DNA from: an uncultured Lachnospiraceae bacterium
GTDB taxonomy: Bacteria; Bacillota; Clostridia; Lachnospirales; Lachnospiraceae
Direction of reading: 5' to 3'
Assembly: GCA_947089905.1 (NCBI GenBank)
Contig: CAMUMG010000003.1
Location: 62,001 to 126,000 of the forward strand
DNA: 64,000 bases
The notes under the pieces are model-generated. The model searched no databases and was not told where the DNA came from. It worked only from the letters and a program-made list of their open reading frames with translations. Positions 8,009-16,401 of this stretch are shown here, piece after piece. How positions within the stretch are numbered: the stretch's first letter is position 1; every line of letters starts with the position of its first letter. The position numbers and the translations under genes were made by a program.

Positions 8009-9205
8009 TTAATCAAAATCTGAAATTTTTCTACCTACTATGATAAATCTGCCATCCTCAATAGAACGGTCACAGGTAGAAAGTGTCACAAGCTGATCCC
8101 CATACTGTGCCGACACTCCTGTATCATAAATAGACAGCTTTTGAATTCCAGAAAGATACTCCTCAAACTGCTCTTTTTCTGATAGATCATGAAAACGGTA
8201 GTAACGAAATTTCGCATCTCCAGGATAACCCACTTCTGTCAAAACAACTGCAATAATTTCATATTCTCCTTCTTCATAAATCGTATCAAATCGAAAGGTT
8301 CGATGAGTATTAAAAAATTCTTTTTCTTTGTATTTTAATAATGTAGAAAACATTGAGCCATTTTTCATATTATGTCCATAGATAATCCAATTATCTCTAT
8401 GTGATGTTATACTGTTACGGATATCCATAAATGGCAGTCCATTAATATCATTATTTTTATCAAAATCCCGTTTTAAATAAAATTCTTCCTCTTGTACTGA
8501 CTGCATAACCGGATAATTAATAATGGTTCCTTCTATACTGATCCAGCCAACTAAATCGGAATTTCGTTCATATAATGCACTATATTTATAAAGTATTGTT
8601 GATATTTCTCCCTCCCCCTGTTTTGGTAAAGAACCAATTTGTGTTTCCGGCTGCCTGTCTGCAATCGGAATATACCCCTCTACCGGCTCTAAAATGCAGG
8701 AAACTAAATTTGCAATCTTTTTTTCACTTAAATAACTTGCAACTTGATAATAAATACTGTAGCCAACTTGATGTAAAATAACACAGCCAAGTACAATACT
8801 TACTAAGATAAGAAAAATTTTTTTATTTCTTTTGGTATTGGACTTTTTGCTGCTCTTAGAAAATGTTTGTTTCCTCCGAAGTTTTTTCCCAGACTTTCGC
8901 TTTCTCCCCCAAATATCTTGATCTATGGGCAGCTTCTCTCGGGGTTCTCTCCATAAAAGCCATTCCCCTGCAGGTTTGCCAGATGCACATTGTTGAAGTT
9001 GATGTAAAAACTCATCTCCTAAATATGTTTCAAACATATCTGGGAAACCGATTAGCTGCTGATAAACCCTGGAAGCTGTTTCCGGATCTTCTAAATCCAC
9101 TCTTTTTCGAAGACTATCTATCTTCTCAACATCCCGAAGTCCAGCCTCATACTCCTTTTGTGTAAAAAAGCGGCGACCTCGGATGATATAAGAGGATTCT
9201 ATCAT
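8009..9205 (-). CDS. srtB: Class B sortase with a cytosolic N-terminal extension
   Basis: This 398-residue transpeptidase would anchor surface proteins to peptidoglycan. The catalytic triad is visible as His278 in YGHNMKNGSMF, Cys378 in TLSTC and Arg386 in DGRFIIVGRK. The YGHNM context is typical of class B. A membrane segment lies at about 130-152. Before it is an unusual basic-ended cytosolic region of about 130 residues containing a helical module (RRFFTQKEYEAGLRDVEKID). The upstream frame is open for 14 more codons, but the internal ATG at 9205 is preferred because AGAAAGG lies 12 bases before it. The TPQTG protein encoded immediately downstream is the likely substrate. The role of the extension is unknown. 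Confidence 0.85.
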   Translation of the reverse strand: MIESSYIIRGRRFFTQKEYEAGLRDVEKIDSLRKRVDLEDPETASRVYQQLIGFPDMFETYLGDEFLHQLQQCASGKPAGEWLLWREPREKLPIDQDIWGRKRKSGKKLRRKQTFSKSSKKSNTKRNKKIFLILVSIVLGCVILHQVGYSIYYQVASYLSEKKIANLVSCILEPVEGYIPIADRQPETQIGSLPKQGEGEISTILYKYSALYERNSDLVGWISIEGTIINYPVMQSVQEEEFYLKRDFDKNNDINGLPFMDIRNSITSHRDNWIIYGHNMKNGSMFSTLLKYKEKEFFNTHRTFRFDTIYEEGEYEIIAVVLTEVGYPGDAKFRYYRFHDLSEKEQFEEYLSGIQKLSIYDTGVSAQYGDQLVTLSTCDRSIEDGRFIIVGRKISDFD

Positions 9206-9300
9206 CGTTTTTTCATACCTTTCTGTTTTGCCGCTATAAAATATCATTCTTATTTTACGTCAAAATCTAAGGAATTACAATGCCTTTTTTTAATAAAATT

Positions 9301-9348
9301 AAAAACCACTATCTTAAAAAAATATTTTTTCCCAGATAGTGGCTTTTT
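9301..9348 (-). terminator. Terminator of leuS
   Basis: AAAAACCACTATCTT (9301-9315) pairs with AGATAGTGGCTTTTT (9334-9348). The hairpin begins two bases after the leuS stop codon and has a U-rich tail on the minus strand. Confidence 0.8.
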
Positions 9349-9350
9349 TA

Positions 9351-11765
9351 CTATTTCACTACTAAATTATAAATTCTTCCCCTTACATAAATTTCTTTCA
9401 CAATAGTTTTTCCTTCTAGTGCCTTTGCTACTACAGGAATTTCAAAAACGATTGGTTTTACCTGTGCTGCTTCTGCTTCTTTTTCCACCTTTACAGTTGC
9501 TTTTACTTTACCGTTAATTTGGACTGCAATTTCTATCTCATTTTCTATCGTTTTTTCTTTATCATACTCTGGCCAAGAAGCCTGATAAATATGCCCGTCA
9601 AACTTAAGCTCCTCCCAAAGTTCTTCTGTCATGTGTGGTGCTACTGGATTTAACAGTAACAGTAACGTCTTTAATTCTCCCTTTGTTACTTTTTCTATTC
9701 GATAAAATTCATTTACTAATGCCATCATTGCTGCGATTGCTGTATTGAATTTCATTCCCTCAAAATCTTGACTGACTTTTTGGATTGTCTGATGGAGTTT
9801 GATTTCTAATTCTTTTGAATATCCATCTTCCTCTACTGTCATATCCTTTAATTTCCAAACACGATCTAAGAAACGGCGACATCCCTTTACTCCCTCTTTT
9901 GACCATGCAGCACTTAAATCAAATGCACCAATAAACATTTCATAAGTTCGTAAGGTATCTGCTCCAAACTCTTCTATAATCTCGTCTGGATTGACCACAT
10001 TTCCACGCGATTTACTCATCTTTTCATTATTTTCGCCTAAGATCATTCCATGAGACGTTCTCTTTTGATATGGTTCAGGTGTACTTACTAGCCCTTGATC
10101 GTATAAAAACTTATGCCAGAATCTTGAATAGAGTAAATGTAATGTTGTATGTTCCATTCCTCCATTGTACCAGTCTACTGGCATCCAATAATCAATCGCC
10201 TCTTTACTGGCAAACTCTTTGTCATTATGTGGATCAAGATAACGCAAAAAATACCATGAAGAACCTGCCCATTGTGGCATGGTATCTGTTTCTCTTTTCG
10301 CAGGTCCTTTACAACAAGGACAAGTTGTTGATACCCAGTCTGTCATTGCAGCTAATGGCGACTCTCCGGTATCTGTTGGCATATAGCTGTCTACCTCTGG
10401 CAACAATAATGGTAACTCGCTCTCTGGAAGAGGAACATAGCCGCACTTTTCACAAAAAACAATCGGAATTGGCTCTCCCCAGTATCTTTGACGGGAAAAT
10501 ACCCAGTCTCTGAGTTTATAATTTACTTTTTTCTTTCCAATCCCTTGATCTGTCAGCCAAGTAATAATTTTCTTTTTCGCTTCTGCGACTTCTAAATCAT
10601 TTAAAAAACCAGAATTTACTAATTTTCCTGTTGCTGTATCTGTAAATGCTGCTTCGTTGACATTTCCTCCTGCAACTACTTCGATAATTGGCAGTTTAAA
10701 CTTTTTAGCAAATTCCCAGTCTCTTTCGTCATGGGCAGGAACTGCCATAATTGCTCCAGTTCCATAGGTCATTAAGACATAATCTGAAACCCAAATTGGA
10801 ATTTCCTTTCCATTGACTGGGTTGATAGCAGAAAGTCCCTCTAAACCTACTCCTGTCTTTTCCTTTGTCAGTTCTGTTCTTTCAAAATCAGACTTTTTTG
10901 CCGCCTGTTCTCTATACTCTGCCACCTTATCATAATTTGTAATTTCATCTTTATACGTTTCAATAAATGGATGTTCTGGGGAAATTACCATATAAGTTGC
11001 CCCAAATAAAGTATCTGGTCTTGTGGTATATACACGCAGTACATCTTCTTTTCCCTTTAATTTAAAATCTACTTCTGCACCCTCTGAACGACCAATCCAA
11101 TTTCTTTGAGAAGTTTTTACCTTTTCGATATAGTCTACATTTTCTAAGCCCTCTAATAACTTTTCAGCATAATCTGTAATTCTTAACATCCACTGACTTT
11201 TTACTTTTCGTACTACTTCCCCGCCGCATCGCTCACAAACTCCATTTACAACTTCCTCATTTGCCAGACCTATCTTACAAGATGTACACCAATTAATTGG
11301 CATTTCACTCTTATAGGCAAGCCCTTTTTTATATAACTGTAAGAAAATCCACTGTGTCCATCGGTAATAATTTGGATCTGTCGTATTAATTTCTTTGTCC
11401 CAATCAAAGGAATATCCAAGTGCTTTTAATTGTTCTTTAAAATGTGCTACATTTTTTTCTGTCACAATCCTTGGATGAATTTTGTTTTTAATTGCATAAT
11501 TTTCTGTCGGAAGTCCAAAAGCATCCCATCCCATTGGATATAATACATTATAGCCCTGCATCCTTCTTTTTCTTGCAATAATATCTAGTGCTGTATATGG
11601 TCTTGGATGTCCTACATGAAGTCCCTGTCCAGACGGATATGGAAACTCTACCAGTGCATAATATTTTGGTTTAGTTCGATCTTTTCCTACTTTAAATGCC
11701 TCTTCCTTTTCCCAAATTTCCTGCCATTTCTTTTCAATCTCTTTTGGCGAATATCCTTTACTCAT
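9351..11765 (-). CDS. leuS: Leucyl-tRNA synthetase
   Basis: The 804-residue class Ia synthetase charges tRNA-Leu. The HIGH motif appears as HVGHP in the N-terminal fold and the KMSKS motif as KMSKS in the C-terminal part of the catalytic core. Between them are a zinc-ribbon CTSC...CERC and the CP1 editing domain. Length fits bacterial LeuRS. The frame stays open upstream into a dispersed repeat, giving a spurious [11 protein letters not shown] extension. The true start is the ATG at 11765, with AGGGG about seven bases before it and the family N-terminus [14 protein letters not shown]. Expression is controlled by the T-box leader upstream, and the repeat separates that leader from the start codon. 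Confidence 0.97.
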   Translation of the reverse strand: MSKGYSPKEIEKKWQEIWEKEEAFKVGKDRTKPKYYALVEFPYPSGQGLHVGHPRPYTALDIIARKRRMQGYNVLYPMGWDAFGLPTENYAIKNKIHPRIVTEKNVAHFKEQLKALGYSFDWDKEINTTDPNYYRWTQWIFLQLYKKGLAYKSEMPINWCTSCKIGLANEEVVNGVCERCGGEVVRKVKSQWMLRITDYAEKLLEGLENVDYIEKVKTSQRNWIGRSEGAEVDFKLKGKEDVLRVYTTRPDTLFGATYMVISPEHPFIETYKDEITNYDKVAEYREQAAKKSDFERTELTKEKTGVGLEGLSAINPVNGKEIPIWVSDYVLMTYGTGAIMAVPAHDERDWEFAKKFKLPIIEVVAGGNVNEAAFTDTATGKLVNSGFLNDLEVAEAKKKIITWLTDQGIGKKKVNYKLRDWVFSRQRYWGEPIPIVFCEKCGYVPLPESELPLLLPEVDSYMPTDTGESPLAAMTDWVSTTCPCCKGPAKRETDTMPQWAGSSWYFLRYLDPHNDKEFASKEAIDYWMPVDWYNGGMEHTTLHLLYSRFWHKFLYDQGLVSTPEPYQKRTSHGMILGENNEKMSKSRGNVVNPDEIIEEFGADTLRTYEMFIGAFDLSAAWSKEGVKGCRRFLDRVWKLKDMTVEEDGYSKELEIKLHQTIQKVSQDFEGMKFNTAIAAMMALVNEFYRIEKVTKGELKTLLLLLNPVAPHMTEELWEELKFDGHIYQASWPEYDKEKTIENEIEIAVQINGKVKATVKVEKEAEAAQVKPIVFEIPVVAKALEGKTIVKEIYVRGRIYNLVVK

Positions 11766-11783
11766 ACTATTTCCCCTTTTACC

Positions 11784-11902
11784 TTGTTTCAATCTACTCG
11801 CGGCAGTTAAGAGCAAGACAATGATGTGGATTGCTTCATGGCAGTAGGGGATACCGCTTTCGCTCCGCCGCTACTGCCGTTACAATTTGTTCCTAGCAAT
11901 TC
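11784..11902 (+). repeat. Dispersed structured repeat, copy 2 (leuS leader)
   Basis: This copy matches copies 1 and 3 over about 110 bp. It contains CAATCTAC/GTGGATTG and GCAGTAG/CTACTGC pairings and the AATT..CAATT mini-hairpin at its right end. It lies between the T-box terminator (11911-11950) and the leuS ribosome binding site, so it is transcribed in the leuS mRNA leader as the complementary strand. Confidence 0.8.
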
Positions 11903-11910
11903 TTGAAATT

Positions 11911-11950
11911 AAAAACAGCCTTTCATCTTTTTATAAAGACGAAAAGGCTG
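11911..11950 (-). terminator. T-box terminator hairpin of the leuS leader
   Basis: On the minus strand CAGCCTTT...AAAGGCTG is followed by TTTTT. The 5' arm overlaps the region just after the T-box sequence, as expected for a terminator that competes with an antiterminator. Confidence 0.85.
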
Positions 11951-12178
11951 ATCCTGTCCGTGGTACCACTCTACTTTATTCTGCTATAGCAGAATACACT
12001 CTTTGTTCGATAACGGGAACTTCCGCTTTTGCTTACTTTTTCATAAATTGTTTTGGGCAAAAGAACTCCAAGGCGAGTTCAAACGATCCCTTTGCAGTCT
12101 TTCACCAACCGGCTGCTCTCTGAAAAAGCAGATTCGTTTTACTATTCCTCTTCTTTGTCTGTTTCTTTATTTGATAGG
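11911..12178 (-). promoter_or_regulatory. T-box leucine riboswitch of leuS
   Basis: The leader RNA on the minus strand has the T-box core AGTGGTACCACGG (around 11957-11970) upstream of a terminator. Stem I features include AGAGAGCAG, GGTTGGTGAAAG and a specifier region GAACTCGCC. The specifier codon reads CTC (12077-12075), a leucine codon, which matches the downstream leuS. Uncharged tRNA-Leu should pair with the T-box and stabilise the antiterminator, turning on leuS when leucine is limiting. This is standard T-box logic. Confidence 0.9.
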
Positions 12179-12182
12179 TATT

Positions 12183-12210
12183 ATTTTAACAGATTTCCTG
12201 AGTTTGTCAA
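12183..12210 (-). promoter_or_regulatory. leuS promoter
   Basis: TTGACA (12210-12205 on the minus strand) and TAAAAT (12188-12183) are 16 bases apart. The promoter starts right after the stop codon of the upstream GH25 gene. Confidence 0.8.
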
Positions 12211-12220
12211 GCAATTTTTA

Positions 12221-14158
12221 TTACTGCATTGAATAGTCAATAAAGCTCACATTCAAATCTACTTTTCCCTTAATTCCCGGAACACTTCCTTTATCTGAAT
12301 ACTGTAACATTTGAAATTCATAAGGAAATGTAATAGTATCTCCATAGTACGCATACCATTTATCATATTCTGTAAGCTGTTCTAAATCCAATCCCATAAT
12401 CATCCACTTTGTATTTGCATAGAGCATTGGCTTGTATCCGGCTGTGCGGATTTCATCCATAAATGCTTTTGCAATTTGTGTTCTATCATATCTGGTCAAT
12501 TTATTTGCTCTCGCATCATAAGTCGTTACGACCTCAGTATCAAAGACAATCGGATATGTAATCTGCTGTCCCTCAACTGCGTTTAGAACAAATTCTGCTT
12601 CCTGCTTTGCCTCTTCTTGTGTGATTGCCTGTGAAAAAAAGTAAATGCCAATTGGAATTCCTGCCTCTAATGCACCCTTCATATTTTGTTCAAAATATGG
12701 ATCAAATTCTAAAGTTCCTTCATTCATCCCTCGAAATCCAAGTCGAATAATCGCATATTCTACTCCTGCTTGTTTTACCTTCTTCCAATCGATTTCTCCT
12801 TGATACTTTGAAACATCTATTCCACAAATAGAACGCTTCTCTCCATTTTCATAATATGCTTTAAACCCATTTCCGTCATCAATAAAATTATTAAAATCAT
12901 GGCTGCGACGTTCTACACGGTTGGAAAGTTCAATCAAATAGCGTTCTTTATTTGAACCCAAAATTGTAACACGATCAGACAAAATAGAAGTTCTTGGTAT
13001 AATAATCCCATCTGAACCCGGATCTTCTTGATTGGGCAGAACATATGCCCCATATTTTGCTCCTGAAAGTCCAATCATACCTTCTTGAAGAGACAACTTT
13101 GCCGTTAATTCTCCTAGATATTCTCGTTCAGAAAGATAGGCTATCGTAGAAATTTCAATAGATGTTTCTGAAATCTCCATTGTAAAATAATCTTCTAATC
13201 CAAGTCCTATCTCATCATCATACATAGCATTTGTATAAGTTTCCTGTGAAATTGCATATTTATATTTCGCTTCTCCTACTATCAATGTCATTACTGCTTC
13301 TGCTAACTGACTTGTTCCTAACTCTGTAAATTCAAAAGAAAAAACATTTTGCATTGCCTGTAATAAATTTAAAGATTCATATTCCTGAAAGTTCTTTAAA
13401 TCTACTAAACGCAACTTTCTTGGAAGTTCCTTACTTCCGCTTAATTTCCAAATTTTTGAATTCTCTTCTCCTTTAACAGAACTTCCAACACTATCTCTTC
13501 CTTCTAAAAATAATAATTGTCTGCTTCCATCTTGTAGAAAATCTCCTACAACTGGACAAAGTAATGATAATTTACCACTTAAATCATAATACCAATCAAA
13601 CTCTGTAAAACGCCTTCCATTATCGATAATCACACCTAATCGCTGCATATTATCTTCTTGTTCATATTCATTGCGATAATAAATCTTAAATTCTCCATTA
13701 GAAAAGCACAAATATTCATAACCAAATAATTTTGTTACCGAAGCCGAAAAAGAGGATGGAAGTTCTGAAATTTGTTCTACTTTTGATGCCAGATCTTCTT
13801 CTAGTCGAACTGTAATTCCCCGTTTTTCCTCAGAAATACTAGAAGTAGGTTCTGGATCTTTTACATCTGTTCCTGTAGTAGTAGATTTAAACTTTTCTTT
13901 TAAATACCAAATTCCTCCTGTAGTAGCTAATACAATTAATAAAATACCTTCTGTACCTGCAAGGAACTTCCAACCATTAAATTTCTTTTTTTTAGTAGTT
14001 TTCTTTTCCTGTGATGGTATTTCATCTTTTATATCTTCTAATTCCTCTAATACCTCTTTTAAATCTTGTTCTTTATCCGTTTCTTTCCAATGTTTAAACT
14101 CTATCTGTTCTTGTGTATTATTTTCTAAATCATCTTGTGTATTTTTAATCTCTTCCAT
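12221..14158 (-). CDS. Membrane-anchored GH25 muramidase (lysozyme family)
   Basis: The 645-residue protein has an acidic cytosolic N-terminus, one membrane helix (about 64-86), a long extracellular region of unknown fold (about 100-440) and a C-terminal GH25 domain (about 446-645). GH25 features include GIDVSKYQGEIDW with the catalytic Asp near 447, and VFDTE with acidic residues near 540-542. Such enzymes cut the N-acetylmuramyl-1,4-N-acetylglucosamine bond in peptidoglycan. Anchoring suggests a role in remodelling the cell's own wall rather than attack on others. The start ATG has AAAGGAG seven bases upstream. The gene ends immediately before the leuS promoter. Confidence 0.88.
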   Translation of the reverse strand: MEEIKNTQDDLENNTQEQIEFKHWKETDKEQDLKEVLEELEDIKDEIPSQEKKTTKKKKFNGWKFLAGTEGILLIVLATTGGIWYLKEKFKSTTTGTDVKDPEPTSSISEEKRGITVRLEEDLASKVEQISELPSSFSASVTKLFGYEYLCFSNGEFKIYYRNEYEQEDNMQRLGVIIDNGRRFTEFDWYYDLSGKLSLLCPVVGDFLQDGSRQLLFLEGRDSVGSSVKGEENSKIWKLSGSKELPRKLRLVDLKNFQEYESLNLLQAMQNVFSFEFTELGTSQLAEAVMTLIVGEAKYKYAISQETYTNAMYDDEIGLGLEDYFTMEISETSIEISTIAYLSEREYLGELTAKLSLQEGMIGLSGAKYGAYVLPNQEDPGSDGIIIPRTSILSDRVTILGSNKERYLIELSNRVERRSHDFNNFIDDGNGFKAYYENGEKRSICGIDVSKYQGEIDWKKVKQAGVEYAIIRLGFRGMNEGTLEFDPYFEQNMKGALEAGIPIGIYFFSQAITQEEAKQEAEFVLNAVEGQQITYPIVFDTEVVTTYDARANKLTRYDRTQIAKAFMDEIRTAGYKPMLYANTKWMIMGLDLEQLTEYDKWYAYYGDTITFPYEFQMLQYSDKGSVPGIKGKVDLNVSFIDYSMQ

Positions 14159-14272
14159 TATTTTGCTCCTTTAAATTAATCTATCTTTTACTTTTCTCTT
14201 TAACTATATCAAGATTCGACAAGAGTTGCAATTAATATTTTATTTAAAAAATCAAAAAATTTAATTTTACTA

Positions 14273-14301
14273 TTGACAGATCGTAAAAAATATTGTATAG
14301 T
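14273..14301 (+). promoter_or_regulatory. Promoter of tRNA-Gly
   Basis: TTGACA (14273-14278) and TATAGT (14296-14301) are separated by exactly 17 bases, about 36 bp before the tRNA. Confidence 0.85.
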
Positions 14302-14337
14302 AAAGTACATATTCTTCATAAAATTAAAACAATTTTT

Positions 14338-14409
14338 GCACGAGTGGCTCAGTGGTGGAGTATCGCCTTGCCAAGGCGAGGGTCGCGGGTTCGAATCCCG
14401 TCTCGTGCT
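14338..14409 (+). tRNA. tRNA-Gly (GCC)
   Basis: A 72-base cloverleaf: acceptor stem GCACGAG/CTCGTGC, anticodon stem TCGCC/GGCGA with loop TTGCCAA giving anticodon GCC, and T-loop GGTTCGAATCC. The 3' CCA is not encoded. It is identical to the tRNA at 44787-44858. Confidence 0.97.
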
Positions 14410-14522
14410 TTTATTTTATTTCTATCTTCTCTTTTCCAAAATCCCTATAATGATACTATTGAACAGGCAAGATTTTTGTTTTTTTTCATATAGTAAAACA
14501 GAACAAAAAGGGAGAGAGCGAT

Positions 14523-14723
14523 ATGTCTTGTTGTTGGATTCTTATTTTACTTTTACTTTGCCGAAATAATTGTTTTACAAGGGGATGCAGCTGTAATACA
14601 AATTGTAAATGTGATTCGGATTGTGACTGTGATTGCACTTGTAATAACGATCCATGTACAATGATAGTAGGATGTTCTCCAAGTGTCAATATAACAGAAG
14701 AAACTACAGATTGTGATTGTTAA
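14523..14723 (+). CDS. Orphan cysteine-rich small protein
   Basis: The 66-residue protein has 16 cysteines, many as CxC pairs separated by Asp, Asn or Ser (a run of CDCDCTC near residues 35-41). They follow a hydrophobic N-terminal stretch (WILILLLL). The start ATG has AGGGAGAG about seven bases upstream, and a strong terminator follows directly, so it is a self-contained transcription unit after tRNA-Gly. No family is recognised. The composition could suit metal binding, a disulfide-rich surface peptide or a modified peptide. It is not near the radical SAM cluster and its cysteine spacing differs from the CXXX precursor. Confidence 0.7.
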   Translation: MSCCWILILLLLCRNNCFTRGCSCNTNCKCDSDCDCDCTCNNDPCTMIVGCSPSVNITEETTDCDC

Positions 14724-14728
14724 GAGTT

Positions 14729-14774
14729 TTGCAGTAGAGAAGGTGATTACTTCCTTCTTTGCTGCAATTTTTTT
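14729..14774 (+). terminator. Terminator of the Cys-rich small gene
   Basis: TTGCAGTAGAGAAGG (14729-14743) pairs with CCTTCTTTGCTGCAA (14753-14767), followed by seven Ts. Confidence 0.88.
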
Positions 14775-14890
14775 ATTGATTTTCTGAAAAAGTTTTAATA
14801 TTTTATGAAGATCTTTGTGTAAATCTTGTACTTTTTTTTTAATCCTGTTATCCTATAAAAAATAACTATGATATAGAAATGGAGTCTAGT

Positions 14891-15649
14891 ATGGTTAAAA
14901 TAACAATATATTTATTGCGTGGTCTTTCAGCAGGATGCCTTTTTTATTTTCTTGTTGTTTTATTGCTCTCTGGAGTTAAAACCTCCTTTCTCTGGTTTTG
15001 GATGGTAGCAGGAATTTTTATGGGAATATTGTCTTTCCTTTTACCTACTTGGCTGAAAGGAAAACATAAGCTGCCTTTATTTTTTGCTAAAACGGCTATC
15101 TATATAATCCCTATCTGTTTTTTATTGTTTTTATGTATTGAACTATTTTTAATTTATTTTTCAAGACAAGCCCCTATAACAAATACAGATTATGTAATTG
15201 TACTTGGTGCGCAAGTTCGTGGAAAAATTCCCTCTAAAACTTTAAATGCAAGAATTCAAACTGCTGCTAAATATTTGCTTAAAAATCCAAATTCTCTTGT
15301 TATCTGTTCTGGCGGAAAGGGTGAAAATGAAGATATTTCAGAAGCAGATGCTATTGCAGAAAGTTTAATATCACTTGGTATTTCAAAAGAACGAATTTTA
15401 TTAGAGAACAATTCCACCAGTACTGTAGAAAATTTAGAATTCAGTAGTTCTTTATGTGATCCTAAAACAGATACTATTACAATCATAACTAGTGACTTCC
15501 ATCTATATCGTGCTTGTCAAATTGCTAAAAATTTAGGATATCAAAAAGTTTTTGGACTGGGAGCAAAGGAATTTTTAATTACTACCCCTGGATATTATAT
15601 TCGAGAATTTTTTGCATTGATTAAAGAATTAATCACAGGAAATCTGTAA
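14891..15649 (+). CDS. YdcF/SanA-like DUF218 membrane protein
   Basis: The 252-residue protein has three or so N-terminal membrane helices (about 1-95) and a C-terminal DUF218 domain (about 100-250). Visible conserved features are VIVLGAQVRG, the CSGGKG loop, and a TSDFHLYRA motif close to the end of the domain. Family members such as YdcF and SanA are linked to envelope integrity or vancomycin tolerance, but their biochemical activity is poorly defined. The start used is the second in-frame ATG (14891), because GGAG lies six bases upstream; the first ATG has no such site. It is transcribed independently of its neighbours. Confidence 0.8.
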   Translation: MVKITIYLLRGLSAGCLFYFLVVLLLSGVKTSFLWFWMVAGIFMGILSFLLPTWLKGKHKLPLFFAKTAIYIIPICFLLFLCIELFLIYFSRQAPITNTDYVIVLGAQVRGKIPSKTLNARIQTAAKYLLKNPNSLVICSGGKGENEDISEADAIAESLISLGISKERILLENNSTSTVENLEFSSSLCDPKTDTITIITSDFHLYRACQIAKNLGYQKVFGLGAKEFLITTPGYYIREFFALIKELITGNL

Positions 15650-15672
15650 ATTTTAAAAATATCTATTTGTGA

Positions 15673-15701
15673 TTGCCAATTTTGGAAACCTATGATAGAA
15701 T
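15673..15701 (+). promoter_or_regulatory. Promoter of the cyclophilin gene
   Basis: TTGCCA (15673-15678) and TAGAAT (15696-15701) are 17 bases apart, about 38 bp before the start codon. Confidence 0.65.
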
Positions 15702-15739
15702 AAAGACCATCTATTTTAATACAGAAAGGAGTTTTAATT

Positions 15740-16270
15740 ATGAAAAATCCACTTGTAACAGTTGAAATGGAAAATGGTGAAGTTATGTTAATTGAACTTT
15801 ATCCTGAAATCGCTCCAAATACAGTAAATAATTTTATTTCTCTTGTAAACAAGAATTTTTATGATGGTTTGATTTTTCATCGAGTAATTTATGGTTTTAT
15901 GATTCAGGGAGGAGATCCAGAGGGTACAGGCACAGGAGGTCCAGGATATCATATTAAAGGTGAATTTTCATCTAATGGATTTGAAAATCAATTACTCCAT
16001 ACAAAAGGAGTTATTTCTATGGCACGTTCTGCTATGCCAGACTCCGCGGGTTCTCAATTTTTTATTATGCACAAAGATGCTCCCCATTTAGATGGAGAAT
16101 ATGCTGCCTTTGGTAAGGTGATAGAAGGTATAGAAGTTGTCGATCATATTGCAGAAGTAGCAACTGATAGATGGGATCGTCCAAAAACTATTCAAAAAAT
16201 AAAAAAGATGACTGTAGATACATTTGGAATAGACTACGCTGAACCTATTACACAATCCGATGCTATTTGA
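15740..16270 (+). CDS. Cyclophilin-type peptidyl-prolyl cis-trans isomerase
   Basis: The 176-residue cytosolic foldase has no signal peptide. The catalytic region is plain: FHRVIYGFMIQGGDP contains the key Arg of the FHR motif, SAGSQFFI the substrate-binding Gln/Phe, and HLDGEYAAFGKV the C-terminal motif. It catalyses proline isomerisation during protein folding. The start ATG has AAAGGAG eight bases upstream and a good promoter before it. The gene converges on the ADP-ribosylglycohydrolase gene, and a copy of the dispersed repeat begins four bases after the stop codon. Confidence 0.93.
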   Translation: MKNPLVTVEMENGEVMLIELYPEIAPNTVNNFISLVNKNFYDGLIFHRVIYGFMIQGGDPEGTGTGGPGYHIKGEFSSNGFENQLLHTKGVISMARSAMPDSAGSQFFIMHKDAPHLDGEYAAFGKVIEGIEVVDHIAEVATDRWDRPKTIQKIKKMTVDTFGIDYAEPITQSDAI

Positions 16271-16273
16271 TGT

Positions 16274-16382
16274 TTGTTTCAATCCACTCGCGGCAGTTAA
16301 GAGCAAGACAATGATGTGGATTGCTTCATAGCAGTAGGGGATACCGCTTTCGCTGTGCCCACTACTGCTGTTAATTGTTGAA
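16274..16382 (+). repeat. Dispersed structured repeat, copy 3
   Basis: This copy has a perfect CAATCCAC (16280-16287) / GTGGATTG (16316-16323) inverted repeat; copies 1 and 2 have a C-to-T change that still allows G-U pairing in plus-strand RNA. A second hairpin pairs GCAGTAG with CTACTGC, and the copy ends TTAATTGTTGAA like copy 1. It lies in the convergent gap between the cyclophilin and ADP-ribosylglycohydrolase genes and may serve as a terminator there. Confidence 0.8.
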
Positions 16383-16401
16383 TTATTTCATACAACAGCT
16401 T

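Noticed and set aside
11766..11816. Seventeen-residue N-terminal extension of leuS
   Set aside because: It lies in the dispersed repeat and has no ribosome binding site; the family N-terminus begins at the ATG at 11765.
16088..16306. Minus-strand frame across the end of the cyclophilin gene and copy 3 of the repeat
   Set aside because: Its N-terminus is the same repeat-derived MLLTAAS peptide and the rest is antisense to a conserved gene.
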